A stretch of DNA of 64,000 bases, from contig RQTK01000765.1 of NCBI GenBank assembly GCA_003991915.1, forward strand, positions 34,903 to 98,902, read 5' to 3'. Origin of the DNA: Elysia chlorotica (lineage: Eukaryota; Mollusca; Gastropoda; Plakobranchidae). Below, one piece after another: positions 23,150-35,263 of the stretch (positions are counted from its first letter, which is position 1; every line of letters begins with the position of its first letter). The position numbers and the translations under genes are program-made. Below the pieces are notes generated by a model that had not been told where the DNA came from, searched no databases, and saw nothing but the letters and a program-made list of their open reading frames with translations.

Positions 23150-23181
<32 letters not shown>
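23100..23181 (+). mobile_element. LINE (CR1/L2-like) 3' end with (ATT)n tail
   Basis: GCTGTTAAGCGCTTTGAGC, GGGAAAGCGCTCTATAAA and then (TTA)n. The two GCGCT words can pair as the 3' stem-loop, and the ATT tail is typical of CR1/L2-type LINEs and the SINEs that share their tails. The coding part upstream is absent. Confidence 0.7.
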
Positions 23182-24827
23182 CATAGGTTAATGCTATACA
23201 AGATTGAATTAATTTCCTTAAAATTGAAATTTTGCCAAGAAACAAGTTATTTTGAACTTTACAATTAGATGTCACAATGTATGTCTTTTCCCTTACTCTT
23301 CGAATACAATAAGGCACATTTGATGGACTCCAAGATACCATCCTTTAAAATAAGAAAATCCTATACGTTTTGTAAATTTTTGTTTTATAAAGACTATACA
23401 TTGCATTTCACACATCCCCTCCGCATATCTTACCAGAGATGGTGCTCGACTGTAGTCAATATGAGAAATATTTACAGACTTAGATATCGCTGCTCACAAA
23501 ATAAAGTGAATATGATTTGTCACCAAGTATGATTCATTACAAAGAACAGCATGTATTGCTCACAGTCATACTGATGTTGCTTTTATAAAATAAAAACAAA
23601 CAAACAGTAGGAGCAATACACAAGTACTACATTTTTTTAAAGACACAAAACTTCTATAACATTAACTGTAACTTTTGGAATGGGTTAATCATTAATTTCA
23701 CATATCATGATTATTTTACTTATAAATCTAAATGAAATATAAATCTAAGTGTGTGATTATGCTTCATTAAACATTGTCAAGAATAGAAAAGAATATAGGT
23801 CTTATTGTTCTATTTTTAAAATGACACAAATTTTGTATAACTGTCACATTTGGAGTCTAAGATAAGAAAGGCCCAGCAACATCATTTGCACACAGCTCTT
23901 TCCAACATCATATATGATTTAAATTGCTGATTCAAGGTATCAATCTATACTAACAGCTGTAGTGACACACTGATTGAATCTGGGTGTGTGGAAACATTTT
24001 CTATTTATAGCAACATTCCAAGAAAGAACGACTGAAAGGCCTTTGGCATTATATATCTACTTAAGTAAATTTAAGTTAATGGGTGACAAAATCTATAATA
24101 TCAAACAGATGATTAGAAAGTTAAATACATGTGCATAATTAATTAGTGCCAAATTTTCCTCCAATTTTAAGTCTCAATCTGTAAAAGCTGATCATGGCAT
24201 CAGAAAATATTGAAGTTTTAGTGTTAAAAACAACATAAGAAGTAGCAAGATTTACTTTTTACTTTTAGAAAAATTTGACTTGAACATGATTTTTTGTTAA
24301 GCAAATTAAACGTGGTAAGACAAATTTGTATGTTGTTAGTAAAACAAGTACCTTTTATACCACCTCCTTTCCTCCTATACGCACTCATAGTTGCATGCCT
24401 AGATATACAAATTAGTTCTTGGTTGAAAGTTTCACATGTCATGAGCCTGACGGTACAAATGAGTTTTTGTAGAGGTTGTTTTTCGCTCAGGGTGGAACCA
24501 TGGATTGAAAAAAAAAATGGAACTTCTTCGTACTAAGAGTATCAACCGACTTAAAAAACAAAAACAACAAACAATAACAATAAACTTAATGCTTAACAAA
24601 AAGAATTGCAACGGATTACTATATTTTTCAGTACTTCTCAATAATCCATTTGACAAAAGACTGTATGATGTATAGCAAATAAAAAGAAAGAATACTGGTC
24701 ATTCCTCATTTTTTATTTAAAAAAAAACCTTCAATATCATTATCAAGCAAATGAGAGAGACACAAAGAGAGAAAACCAAATAAGACAAAGAGTAGAAAGT
24801 CAAGAAAAATAGAGAAAGAGAGAGAGA
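23182..24827. other. Intron DNA, no gene seen
   Basis: AT-rich, no recognisable domain or RNA gene. Confidence 0.5.
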
Positions 24828-24829
24828 AG

Positions 24830-24899
<70 letters not shown>
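24828..24899. repeat. (GA)n microsatellite
   Basis: About 70 bases of GA flanked by impure GA-rich DNA from about 24756 to 24956. Confidence 0.95.
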
Positions 24900-24979
24900 T
24901 GTGGGAAAGGATCATATAGAATGAGAGAGAAAAAGAGAGAGAAAGGGAGAGAGCCAAAAGAGTAAAGAAAAGAAGCCAA

Positions 24980-26222
24980 ATAACCGTTCACCTATATCGA
25001 GGTTATCCGATCTCTTGGGTTCCGGTTTAGATCTTACTTTTAGATATATATTTTTTCATATTAGACTAGAACTCAGAAATGGACCCACTGAGTACTCTTT
25101 AGAAAACATTGGATGTCTATTTCATTTTTCACCGGAGAATTTTGTTTCAAAGCTTTGAAAGGCCGGAATTTTCAGATCCTTTAAAGAAAAAGTGAAAATC
25201 CAGAAAATCCAGAACCGTTTACAACCCATGCTAGCTTTTGGTTGAATTATCTGACTGCTATGTAACGCATTGTACTATAAGTTGATCTATTCATTTCCTC
25301 ACCCTTTTTTTGGTGCGTAACTTTTGGGTAGCGGATCGGCTAGATCTATGTACATTATCTTGTTTGGTTGCATAACGTTTGTATTTCAAGCCTAAGAATT
25401 TAGTTTTGTTTATTGAACACAGCCCGCACTTGTATGGTCAAGATTCTTCTCGAATCTCCGACTTAGTTCTAGCATAGTAATGACCTCGTCACCCCTTTGT
25501 TTACCTCGTTTTGATTGGTTGCTAAATGCTAATGTCGTGTACCGAGAATGTTCTCTTGTGATTTATGTAATTCCTTTTCTGGATGATTCGACGAGATTTT
25601 ATATAAATAAGGATCTAAATTATAGTAAGTTGGTCAACGTTAAATCTCCAGAGTCAACATTGTCTCCAGAGTCATGCATTGAATCTCCAATAAGCAACAT
25701 CATTGAGTCTATGATTAATGAGTCGACCTACTGATATTGTACAGTTTAGCTCTTATGTTGGATTAAACAGTTTGCAATTGTTACTTACGGACTTCGAACT
25801 TATTTTCTACGGACGAGTCGTGTGATTGGCTGTGTATATTTGTAATACCCCTAGACAAACAGAGCTTAACAGATCACCGTCATCATCACAAATCTGTTAC
25901 ACGCTACTTATAGAAAACTTATAACTCAAGGTTCAGTAGGTGATTTATCTCTATCGCTGTTACAAACAATAAATATTCAAGAGATTTTCATATAACAAAT
26001 TTAAAAGACATCCCGATTTTATGCACAAATGCATGGGACTTAAATATGAAAAATAACATTGAAGACACACATCTGTCACACAGACACTATCTGCGTATGA
26101 GATGACACACTGGTATTAGAGTTATTAAAAAGAGATGCTGTGACATTTCCTTGCAAGGAAACAGTTCAAAATATCAAACAAATAAAGATAAATGATGCGC
26201 ATTTGTAGATGGACAACGCCCG
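24980..26222. other. Intron DNA, no gene seen
   Basis: No exon or transposon coding sequence recognised. An AATAAA lies near 25970. I looked here for the 5' LTR matching 30872-31440 and did not find it. Confidence 0.45.
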
Positions 26223-26675
26223 TGTGGTAACGGGGCCCTCATTAGGAGGGGTGTAAAGAATGGTTACCACCGCCTACCTGTCGCGCGTGACACAGTAAAA
26301 GACTGCTAAGGACAGGCCCTCTCTCTTTATTTCGCTATGTCTTCTGTCCCGCTCTCTTTCATGCTCCTATCATCATGTCATTAGATTCTTAAAACCAATA
26401 CCATCTACTTCTAACCAGACTATTGGGCACCTTGTTTGACGTGAGGTGCATCCCGTAAGGATGGAGGTTGAATCATAGAGATTGAGGTGAACCAGCCTGC
26501 GGGCTGTCATTCACCAACACATCTCTTTGGCCCACTCCTTCTCCCGAGACGGGTGGGCGGTGTGGCCCACTCCGCTCAATCGGCTGGTCAGCTTTGGCTG
26601 GGGTCAATCTTAGCACTCTCTCTCTCTCTCTCTCTTTCTATGCTGGGAGTATAACTCCGGGGTAGCCCTGACACA
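26223..26675 (+). mobile_element. Possible 5' LTR of a different type (tentative)
   Basis: Starts TGTGGTAACG and ends CCCTGACACA, giving TGTG/CACA ends, and is followed at once by ATTGGCGCTGGATTTC, which resembles a TGGCGC-type primer-binding site. A short frame beginning MEHLLSLQTSPTPNF at 26764 could be a gag start. However, its sequence is unlike the 3' LTR at 30872-31440, and no second copy is in the window, so the LTR call is weak. Confidence 0.3.
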
Positions 26676-26705
26676 ATTGGCGCTGGATTTCCGCGCAGTG
26701 TCCCC

Positions 26706-29700
26706 TTGTTGGGCTCGGTGGCGGGTGGGGCGCCCCGGAACAGAACCTTTGTTTTCTTTTTCCATGGAACATTTACTTTCTCTTCAAACTTCCCCTACTC
26801 CCAACTTTTTAAAGAAGCCTTGCCCGGATGGAGCGGGTGTTCCATCCGGATCAAGCAAGAGAAAGGCAGTGGATGCCCTAACGATGTGACAGCTTGCCCA
26901 GCTGTAACTAGAGCACAATCAAAAGATGAAAAGGTGGATAATATCACAAATGAGTCAGATTCAATATTAAAGTCGGATTTGCTGTCTAGAAATATAATCC
27001 AAGAGCAAACCAAAGATATAACTCTAAAATCTTGGTTATCAACGGTTGGTAATATGCCAATTAAGGGAGTTTCGATGATAATGATAGATGGAATCCTACA
27101 TCGTTCGTTCGAGTCCCAGTCGTCGAGTAATGTAACTTTGGTTGTCCCTAAACCTTTTCGAACTGAGGTGTTATCTCTTGCTCACGATCACCCCTTATCT
27201 GGCCATGCAGGTTACAGGAAAACTTTAGCCAATATACAAAGTCAATTTAGCTGGCCTGGTATTACAAAAGATTGTAGGGACTATGTAAAATCATGCCATA
27301 TATGTCAGGTCAAAGCACCTGTTGGGAGAGACCGCCCTGCGCCATTACAATCTATGCCTCCGATCAGTGAACCGTTTCAGCGGGTAGTGATTGATCTAGT
27401 TGGGCCGCTCCCCTGTACCTATGATAAAAACATATACATATTTACCATGGTGGATATGGCGACACGTTGGGCTGAAGCAGTTCCTTTAAAGTCCATTACA
27501 GCCGAACGAGTAGCAGAAGTTCTCTTTTCTATATTCACTAGACTTGGATTCCCATTAGAAATCCAGTCGGATAGAGGGCCGCAATTTCGATCGGACTTAC
27601 TGCGAGAGTTCAATAAACTCACAGGAATTAAGCATATTTTTTCCAGTCCCTTTCATCCTCAAACAAATGGTGTTGTCGAGCGATTTCACTCTACATTAAA
27701 ATCTATGCTGAAGAAATTATCTGCTCACTCGCCAAATGAATGGGATAAATACATATCTTCTGCATTGTTCGCGTATAGGCAACAACCTCACTCCTCATTA
27801 GGGTTTTCTCCATTCTTTTTATTATTTGGCCGTGCACCAAGAGGGCCCATGGCAATGCTTAGGGATACGTTGGTACAAAAACAATATATGGGAGAGATGT
27901 CGTTGTCGTATCAATTTGTTGATGAGTTACACAAGGTTATCAAAGATTCTTGCCAGATAGCACAGCAAAGTTTGCAAGAGGTAGTAGGAGATAGTAAGAA
28001 AAGGCTGGACAATCGATCGAAACTTAAGACATTTGAACTGAATGATAAGGTTCTAGTTTTATTGCCCGACTCAGCGAGTAAAATGGTGCTCAGTCTTAAA
28101 GGACCATTTGACATTGTTAAGAAGGTGAATAAAGTTGTTTATCTTGTTAATGTCAACGGAAAGTTGAACCCATACCACGTTAATTTGCTAAGGAAATACA
28201 ATCAACGCCCAGAGATGTCAAACGACACTCAGATGCTAAGTGCAAAAGAACCAATTGCAAACGTTTGCTTCTCAAACCAATTGTACTCAAACACCGATGA
28301 TATCTTTAAAACAGTTTCTATCTGTTCTGCTATTATAACTGAAGAGGAGGGTTTGGAAATAGGTTGTGAGGTGGAGACTTTATCCTCTAATAATCAATCT
28401 CAAGAAATTGTTATTGGCCCAAATGTAACAGTCTCTCAGAGAGAAGATATCTCTGAATTAGTGAAAGAATTTGCTGATGTTATTAATCCTTTACCAGGAC
28501 AAACGCAGACAGTAGAGCATGTCATCCGATTAAAATCTAATGAGGTGATAAGAGTAAAGTCATACCCTTTACCATTCGCCTCAGAAGAATTTGTCAGAGA
28601 GGAAGTAAAATCTTTGCTAGATTTAGGTGTTATAGAGCATTCTACGAGCGATTTCTGTTCGCCGCTGGTACTAGTTAAAAAGAAAGACTCTTCCCTTCGC
28701 CTTTGCATTGATTTCAGGAAACTGAATGCTATAACTGTATTTGATGCAACTAACATTCCTGTACCAGAAGAACTTTTCTCTAAACTATCTTCTTCAACTA
28801 TCTTTACATCTTGTGACTTATCTAAAGCCTACTGGCAAATACCTGTTCATCCCGATAGTCGTCACTTAACCGCGTTTCAAACACCTTTAGGTTTGATGCA
28901 ATGGAAGCGTATGCCATTTGGGTTGGTGACAGCTCCAGCGACATTTTGTCGTCTCATGCGTTTTGTGCTTGTCGACGTGTGCAATGTTATAAATTATTTT
29001 GATGACACCCTTGTTCACACACAATCATGGGATCAACATATTCTAAGCCTTCGTGAGTTGCTTCTAGCGTTAAGAGCTCATGGGTTAACAGTGAACCCTA
29101 AGAAGCTTTCAATAGCTCAAACATCAATTGAGTTTCTCGGTCACAAAATTACTAGAGGTACAATGTGCCCTATTCCGAACCAAGTCTCAAAAGTTTTGGG
29201 CCTTAAAAGTCCTAAAACAAAAAAACAACTACGCAGTCTGCTTGGACTTGTCTCTTATTATAGGGCCTTCATTCCAAATTTTTCCAATATAACCAAGCCA
29301 ATGACAGACCTTTTGCGAAAGGGTTCCCCAGAAAAAGTTAATTGGAATACAGATTGTCAAAGGAGATTTGAGCAATTACAGAGTTTGTTATCATCCCAAC
29401 CTATTCTTGCTATTCCGGATGTTCAACAAGAATTTATTGTCAGAACTGACGCTTCAGATTATGGCATTGGTGCAGTCTTACTCCAAGAGAGGGACGGGGG
29501 TTTGTTTAAAACCCTGGTAATGTTGGGGAGCCGTAAATTATTACCACGGGAAACAAGATATTCTACCATCGAGAGAGAATGTTTGGCTATTGTTTTTGCT
29601 CTTTCTCACTTCTACAAATATCTAGCAATGAGACATTTCCTTATTCAGACGGACCATAAACCCTTACTTTTTCTCAAAGACCGCAAGGCTAAAAACTCTC

Positions 29701-29804
29701 GTTTGATGCGATGGGCTCTTGCTCTTCAAGAATTCACGTTTACTATCCAGTCTATCCCAGGTTGTCAGAATTATCATGCCGACGTTTTGTCACGTCTTTG
29801 CTAG
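26706..29804 (+). CDS. LTR retrotransposon pol: integrase, reverse transcriptase, RNase H (Gmr1-like order)
   Basis: An intact 1032-codon frame. Residues 1-62 look unrelated to pol; AVTRAQ at 66-71 resembles a post-protease linker. Integrase follows: an HHCC zinc finger (H162, H167, C197, C200), then D230, D289 and E325 with exactly 35 residues between the last two (DD35E), and a GPY/F-type module (KGPFDI, about 466). Reverse transcriptase comes after it: SPLVLVKKKD, LCIDFRKLN, the catalytic YFDD at 764-767 and FLGH. RNase H has D915, E958 and D983 and ends HADVLSRL. Ty3/gypsy elements usually have integrase last; this Ty1/copia-like order is the mark of the Gmr1-like group. Gag and protease are missing upstream and no env follows, so it cannot act alone. 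The start codon is uncertain, as the frame begins in unrelated DNA. Confidence 0.93.
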   Translation: MLGSVAGGAPRNRTFVFFFHGTFTFSSNFPYSQLFKEALPGWSGCSIRIKQEKGSGCPNDVTACPAVTRAQSKDEKVDNITNESDSILKSDLLSRNIIQEQTKDITLKSWLSTVGNMPIKGVSMIMIDGILHRSFESQSSSNVTLVVPKPFRTEVLSLAHDHPLSGHAGYRKTLANIQSQFSWPGITKDCRDYVKSCHICQVKAPVGRDRPAPLQSMPPISEPFQRVVIDLVGPLPCTYDKNIYIFTMVDMATRWAEAVPLKSITAERVAEVLFSIFTRLGFPLEIQSDRGPQFRSDLLREFNKLTGIKHIFSSPFHPQTNGVVERFHSTLKSMLKKLSAHSPNEWDKYISSALFAYRQQPHSSLGFSPFFLLFGRAPRGPMAMLRDTLVQKQYMGEMSLSYQFVDELHKVIKDSCQIAQQSLQEVVGDSKKRLDNRSKLKTFELNDKVLVLLPDSASKMVLSLKGPFDIVKKVNKVVYLVNVNGKLNPYHVNLLRKYNQRPEMSNDTQMLSAKEPIANVCFSNQLYSNTDDIFKTVSICSAIITEEEGLEIGCEVETLSSNNQSQEIVIGPNVTVSQREDISELVKEFADVINPLPGQTQTVEHVIRLKSNEVIRVKSYPLPFASEEFVREEVKSLLDLGVIEHSTSDFCSPLVLVKKKDSSLRLCIDFRKLNAITVFDATNIPVPEELFSKLSSSTIFTSCDLSKAYWQIPVHPDSRHLTAFQTPLGLMQWKRMPFGLVTAPATFCRLMRFVLVDVCNVINYFDDTLVHTQSWDQHILSLRELLLALRAHGLTVNPKKLSIAQTSIEFLGHKITRGTMCPIPNQVSKVLGLKSPKTKKQLRSLLGLVSYYRAFIPNFSNITKPMTDLLRKGSPEKVNWNTDCQRRFEQLQSLLSSQPILAIPDVQQEFIVRTDASDYGIGAVLLQERDGGLFKTLVMLGSRKLLPRETRYSTIERECLAIVFALSHFYKYLAMRHFLIQTDHKPLLFLKDRKAKNSRLMRWALALQEFTFTIQSIPGCQNYHADVLSRLC

Positions 29805-30859
29805 AGTTGGTTGTATCCACTTGTTTCGTATTGGTATTCATGTAACTAACATCTCCCATTATCATATATTGATCATTGATACTATTCTTTTCTCACACTT
29901 AATGATTTATAGCGTATCATGAACTATTGAATGAATTTGATATTGTCTCAGTTCAAACATTTTGAACTTGAACTGACATATTTCTTAGCTGTTGCTAAGT
30001 GTTGATTTAAAACATGTACATGTATAAAATTGGGTACCCATCATCTGTAAATATCTCATACTTACATTTACCTTGAATTTTCAACTTATTCTATTGATCT
30101 ATGCTTACTTTTTCTTCACTTCTTTTATGATACATAACACATACATTATTATAATAAAATGTTTGTCAATGTTTCGTTATAGTTATTATTACATGGTATT
30201 TGGTACAGCCGGAAAGGTATGATGATGCTTATATTCTTTAAAGAATTATCCTAATGAAACGAAATGATAGAAAATTAGAAAATTACGTTACGTCTAATAA
30301 GGCGTCGGGATACTAAAATTCTTGAAATGAATTATGATATTGGCATGAAATGATCGAATTACATTATGAAAGTTGTGTTCAAGCACACATGACGCAAGTA
30401 TATTAAATTTCATGTGACCAAATTTACAAAGTATATGACTTATGACTAAAGACAAAACATGACGTGTTGTTGTTGTTTTGTTATCTAATGATTTTGTTGT
30501 GGAATCGATATTGATATTTGGTCATTGCCACATTGCACATTATTATATTATTATTACATATATGTACCTGAGTCTATGAAAATTTGGACATAACCTTGAT
30601 TAAGATGAATTAACTGTTGATAAATATTTTTTAGTTTTAATACATTTCTTTTTCTTTAAGTTTCACAGAAAACTCTGGAGGATTGATATGATTCTGTTAA
30701 GATGTGCTTCAACTAAGCTTATGCTGGTGTCTGATATTTGATATTGCTTGTTGATGTCCAAGCTGAGGGCCAACACAGAAGTCTTTATTGATTAACTGTT
30801 GTTATTGATTTGATGCTACTGATTGTGTCGTTAAAATTTATCTTGGGAATTTTAACTTA
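29805..30859 (+). other. Non-coding 3' region of the LTR element
   Basis: About 1.05 kb between the RNase H stop and the polypurine tract. I see no env-like or other open frame. Confidence 0.6.
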
Positions 30860-30871
30860 GGTGGGGGGTAG
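30860..30871 (+). other. Polypurine tract
   Basis: GGTGGGGGGTAG directly precedes the 3' LTR, as expected for the plus-strand primer. Confidence 0.7.
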
Positions 30872-31440
30872 TGTTAGGAAGTATTGTGTTATGTTTTATG
30901 ACTTAAATCTAATCTGTGTTAATTTTACTAATTCATGAATAACTACCTTGCTTAAATGTCACGTCAGCATTTTTCTGCTCATAACATTCAATTGGTTCGT
31001 CGTTGTTGTCGGTGATTTATGATTGGTTCTCTGTCTGTGTTGTAAACTTGTACTCGCCCATAAAAGCGGCAGTACTCACGTAGTCGTCCTCTCTTGTCCC
31101 TGTGTCGTCGGTATGTAGCGGAGCAGTTTGTAAGTCTGGGTATCAGTCCAGGTATGTTTGAGTTGTGTCGTGTATTTATGTCATTTATAAAAGAAGATAA
31201 TTATTGACATTATATTGTATTACACATCCATTAATTGTTTCCTCATTTATACTGTAACAAAATAGATTTCTTGATCCAAGCCACCAACTGACTTGTTCAA
31301 TCATTTACATTTTATTAATTGATGTTCGTACTCGTTAATAAACGTTATAAATGTGACACAAGTCGATATTACATTTAGATTACAAATTAATATGCAGTCG
31401 AAGAGATAAACTGATTCGAACCCTGAGCTTGCCCCTAACA
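30872..31440 (+). repeat. 3' LTR of the Gmr1-like element, 569 bases
   Basis: Begins TGTTAGG and ends CCTAACA, a perfect 7-base inverted terminus, right after the polypurine tract. It holds a CCAAT-like ATTGG, a TATA-like CATAAAAG at 31059-31066 and AATAAA at 31337-31342, giving promoter and polyadenylation signals in the expected order. No matching 5' LTR is present in the window. Confidence 0.85.
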
Positions 31441-31449
31441 CTGAGTAGG

Positions 31450-31500
31450 TTCCAGTTCAAACTCGACCTTGGCGAGCTCATCAGCCATTTCAATTCCAAT
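31450..31500 (-). pseudogene. Possible RNase H scrap of a LINE
   Basis: The - strand reads IGIEMADELAKVEFELEPT, similar to the GNE.AD.LAK motif of RNase H domains in I/Jockey-type LINEs. Too short to be certain. Confidence 0.25.
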
Positions 31501-32927
31501 CTATACACATTTAACTATTTTCAGAATCGACTCAACAACACTCAGTGGGATTCATTTTGATAACTACGTTTCCTTCTGGCGACTTAAAGTTTAAGATACG
31601 CAGATTGGAAGATCCTGGCTTTGAGACCTCTTTATTTCGTCCTGATCATAACCTCGCAAAATGAACTGATAAAAAACGCTTGAATGACCCAAGGTCGGAT
31701 CTCTCAAGCCTTGCAGACCAATACCTTAATAGATTATTACTGAAATGTTAGACCTAAAAAGAAAATTTTCAGTCCACGATCAATCTGCACCCAGAAATAG
31801 TCTAGATCTTAAATATAGATCTGATGCGCACTTCATTTTGAACTTCAGAGAAGTTTTTTACACAAACTGCCATAAGTTGATTGTGGATGAAAATTGTCGT
31901 TTTTCTTCCATAAATAAATTCGAGTCCATTGGGATTAAAATTTCTATCATTTGGCCTTCAAACGCACAAAAGTCAAGAACATTCCATCGAGACAACCATG
32001 TCATCTATTCGCCTTCGATAAGTAGGAAATGGCAGATCGGATTGTTTCGAGGTATCATCTTGAAATGACAACGGGCGGCAAATCGCGTATTTCACTTACG
32101 CTCGGAACTGTACAGAAGTTACCAAGAAATTATGAAGTATAAACTACAAAATGAATCTTACTACCGCATTTTTGGCCCTCGCGATATATTAGGTTTCCTT
32201 TTTGGTTTCATCCCTCCGATGGTTGCTTGGGTGCCTAACAGGTGGGGAAAATCAATTTCTCGCCCCTGAATTGTAACATTATTTTTTTAATGAAGCAATA
32301 AATGCAATAAATAAGCTTGGAACTAGGAAGTGTATTACAATGAATAAATCAAAGGGAAACGGGTCAAAACGAAAGCAACATATTCTTGACACAGTGCCAG
32401 TCGCAGGAGTAACTGTCGCTTTTAGACACATGCATTTGCATTATATCGATTGAGGCACAGAAAGAGACCCAAAAATGGCGACAACAAAAAACATGGACGG
32501 CGGACCGATGTTCACGACACATAGGCGAATCCCTGGACAACCCATGGAAAATCCTTGGATGAGTGGCAGCCCTGCTTATAGTATAATATGGCTAATTATC
32601 ATACCCACAGCTCTTGGTGACTGCTTACCACCCCAAAAAAAAACTTTTTAAAACTTAAAGTTACTACCAGGCATATATGAGAAGCCGACAAGTGGTCTTC
32701 TAAAATCTCTATGGGCCAGCATGCCAGCACTCTCCCACCCATGCAATAGAAATTATGGGCATGCAACAATACTTTTTTCTTTTGATAGTATCAGCAATCT
32801 TCTACAGTAAGCAAATTAGCATTTTATTGAAAAGTTCAATGATTTAAAATATGTGTGGTTCAGGTGTTAAGTTGGCATATCAGTCGTGCCATGTCCTTTT
32901 GAAAAAGGCTCATATGACAATGCTTAC
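31501..32927. other. Intron DNA, no gene seen
   Basis: Between the LTR and the folate-receptor exon. One 107-codon + frame (31745-32068) shows no domain. I searched here for the missing penultimate folate-receptor exon and did not recognise it. Confidence 0.45.
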
Positions 32928-33063
32928 CTGAAGACCAATCAAAGTTTTCTGCCCACTCGTCTGTGCAGGTGAGGTCATCTTTGCATGCTTCATACCAATT
33001 GTCGCACACTGGTTTGCACAAAGGAACTTCTTTAAATCTTTCTCTCCTTATTTTCCTCACATC
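32928..33063 (-). CDS. FOLR: Folate-receptor-family gene, central exon (136 nt)
   Basis: Bounded on the - strand by an acceptor CTTCTTTCAG and a donor GTAAGC. It encodes RKIRRERFKEVPLCKPVCDN, then WYEACKDDLTC, EWAENFDWSSG. This is the folate-receptor core: W/RKERF..VPLCK.DC..WW..C...TC...W..G.NW.SG, with the Cys and Trp ladder intact. The protein family consists of secreted or GPI-anchored, disulfide-rich folate-binding receptors. The terminal exon lies about 19.4 kb downstream on the same strand. The N-terminal exons (signal peptide and the C.YECSP..GPW block) should be at higher coordinates but were not found before the transporter gene at 45 kb. No damage is visible in this exon. Confidence 0.88.
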
Positions 33064-35263
33064 CTGAAAGAAGCATACGAGGTAAGAATTGTTTATGTTA
33101 TTATATTTTAATAGCCTTTAATTCTTGAATGACTTGCCATTCCGCAGTGCAACCAATTCTTGCTTATGTATAATTAGGGTAATCATCAGAGTTTATTTGA
33201 ACTTGCACTGCACAAACACTTCTTAGCTTAAAAAATGTTTTATGCAAAATATAACATCTTACTTTTGTGGCTTATTATGCCAACCCAGAAAAAAGTTTAT
33301 ACCTTGTAGATGAAAGAGGGAAAAGTGATAGAGGCACTCAAAGCAGCAAGGGATCAGAGTGGGCGCAGTTAACACTATGACCAGAGGAAACTGGTGATGG
33401 CACTGCTTCTGGTGAGAGTATGTACAGTATGAGTAATCACAGCACAAAACTCCTGTTGTTCGTACCCGGTAGGGAGTGAGTTTGGTAGCATAAAGTATAA
33501 TGGTGATAATAGGTGACAAAAAGCTTAATGATAGCTTACAACAATAAAATAATAAAGTATAACTTAAATACAACAAATTCAAAAAACACCTTCCATTCAA
33601 GAAACAGATCAAAATCACCCCAAAAAAATCCCCTTTTGTCTTATGTATCATGGACCCAACTAACAAATCTCATGCCCATGCAAACCAGAAATGCCAGAAA
33701 ACTTACTAAGTTGCATACCAGACACTGGAAATCTGGTTTAAATCTAGGCAACCAAATATCTGCGGGTTCCCACTAAAAAATAATATTTCTACAACAGGTC
33801 AGGACTGACATCATCTAGTGTACTGCACATGAAAATTGATAAGGGACTGTACAGACTAAGAAATTTTTCCATGTCTATCTCCTTGGCATTATTTCTGTTC
33901 AGAGACGCATAGTGCCACAGAGTGAAAAATACACAAACAAGCTCGCTTGTGTATTTTCCACTCTGATTTATAATATTATACACATGTCTCTGATTTCCAT
34001 GTGTATATTAGAGCATATACACATCAGTATCATGAGACTTTGTAAACACAGGAATGATATTGGCCAAGATGGCAGAACTGGTTTGGTTTCTAACAATTCA
34101 ATCTCCTGGGCCATGCTATACATAAATTTAGGCTGATTCTATGATTGTTTAACCTAACATACCTATAAATATATGTTCTATTTATAAAAAATTGATTCAA
34201 CAATTTACAAGCTATTTCTAGAAAAAAATGAAAATTCACCTTTGACCCAGTGCAACCTCCAGACAAAAAAAAAACAAAACTACACACACATACATATGTC
34301 CTTCGGCCACATAAGATCTGATCTAAGCCTAAAATCTTGTGATTTCATAAAATCAAGTTGATTTAGTTAATGATACCTATACTAAGATATGCATTCTATT
34401 TTCTCTTTAACAATTTCGCTAGATTTAGCTGTACTCAAGACTTTTAATGCAGGCAATTGCAGTGTCATATGAAAATAAGGCATAATTCTTCCTAGATCAG
34501 CATTGAGTTTAAAATTGTTACTTGGCCACGGCTGTTTGCTTTAACGCTCATGGCAGTAATTTAGTTGGGAAGAGCGGCTGAGACTACCTTTATGCTTAGG
34601 AGACGAGTCAGTAGCTACGCGCCGCTGCCAGACTTAGATTTATCACCTGAAGTAATTTGATCTGACAGGTCAAGGCAGGGAATGGGGCTAGGCACCGCTT
34701 GCGCGGCCTAGTGCGGTAAAAATGTCTGGAAATGTACAAATTCCAAGACAATTATCATAACTTTCTTTTTTTTTAATATAGCCTAGTTGAGTATCATTCG
34801 AAAGATCAATTACTACAGTGCAAGACGCACTAAAATTCATGTTCATATCTCTACATATATTTTTGTTATTACTTACTTTTTGTGGTGTGTGTTCAAGGAG
34901 GAAAATTGTGGTGTTTTTTTTAATTGAGTTTCTAATTAATTTTTTTGTAATGAACTCAGGCGGAATATTTAAAAAAACTGTGTTACATTGATTTACCAGT
35001 GGGTGGTTTTACGTGTGTAAAAAAAGTTCAGTCCGGGTCATTCATATTTTTTTTTATATGAATTATTTTTCTTCTGTACCAGTACCAGTTTGCCGAACTT
35101 CTGACTTCGATTATACAGTAGTGCGGCATATTCAACACTTGCTGACATAGACAAACTATTTAGTAAGAACTTGCAAATTCAATGATATATGCATTTTATA
35201 AAGTGGCTTTTTTGTTTAGTTTTAAGAGTCCAAAACAGAACAGAATCTAACAAACTAACAACA
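33064..35263. other. No exon seen
   Basis: Presumed upstream intron or flank of the folate-receptor-like gene. I scanned the - strand for a C.YECSP..GPW-type exon and did not find one. Confidence 0.45.
33918..33965. repeat. Near-perfect hairpin, 48 bases
   Basis: CAGAGTG.AAAATACACAA pairs with TTGTGTATTTT.CACTCTG around an AAGCTCGCTT-type centre. It may be a small inverted-repeat relic. Confidence 0.75.

Noticed and set aside
26677..26889. A gag gene starting at 26677 or 26764
   Set aside because: Only about 40-70 codons before a stop, with no nucleocapsid or capsid motif; kept only as a note on the possible 5' end of the LTR element.
26706..29804. An endogenous retrovirus or other virus
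   Set aside because: No env-like frame, integrase before RT, and missing gag and protease; an LTR retrotransposon explains it.
31745..32068. A 107-codon + strand frame as a gene
   Set aside because: No domain, no splice support, AT-rich composition like its surroundings.
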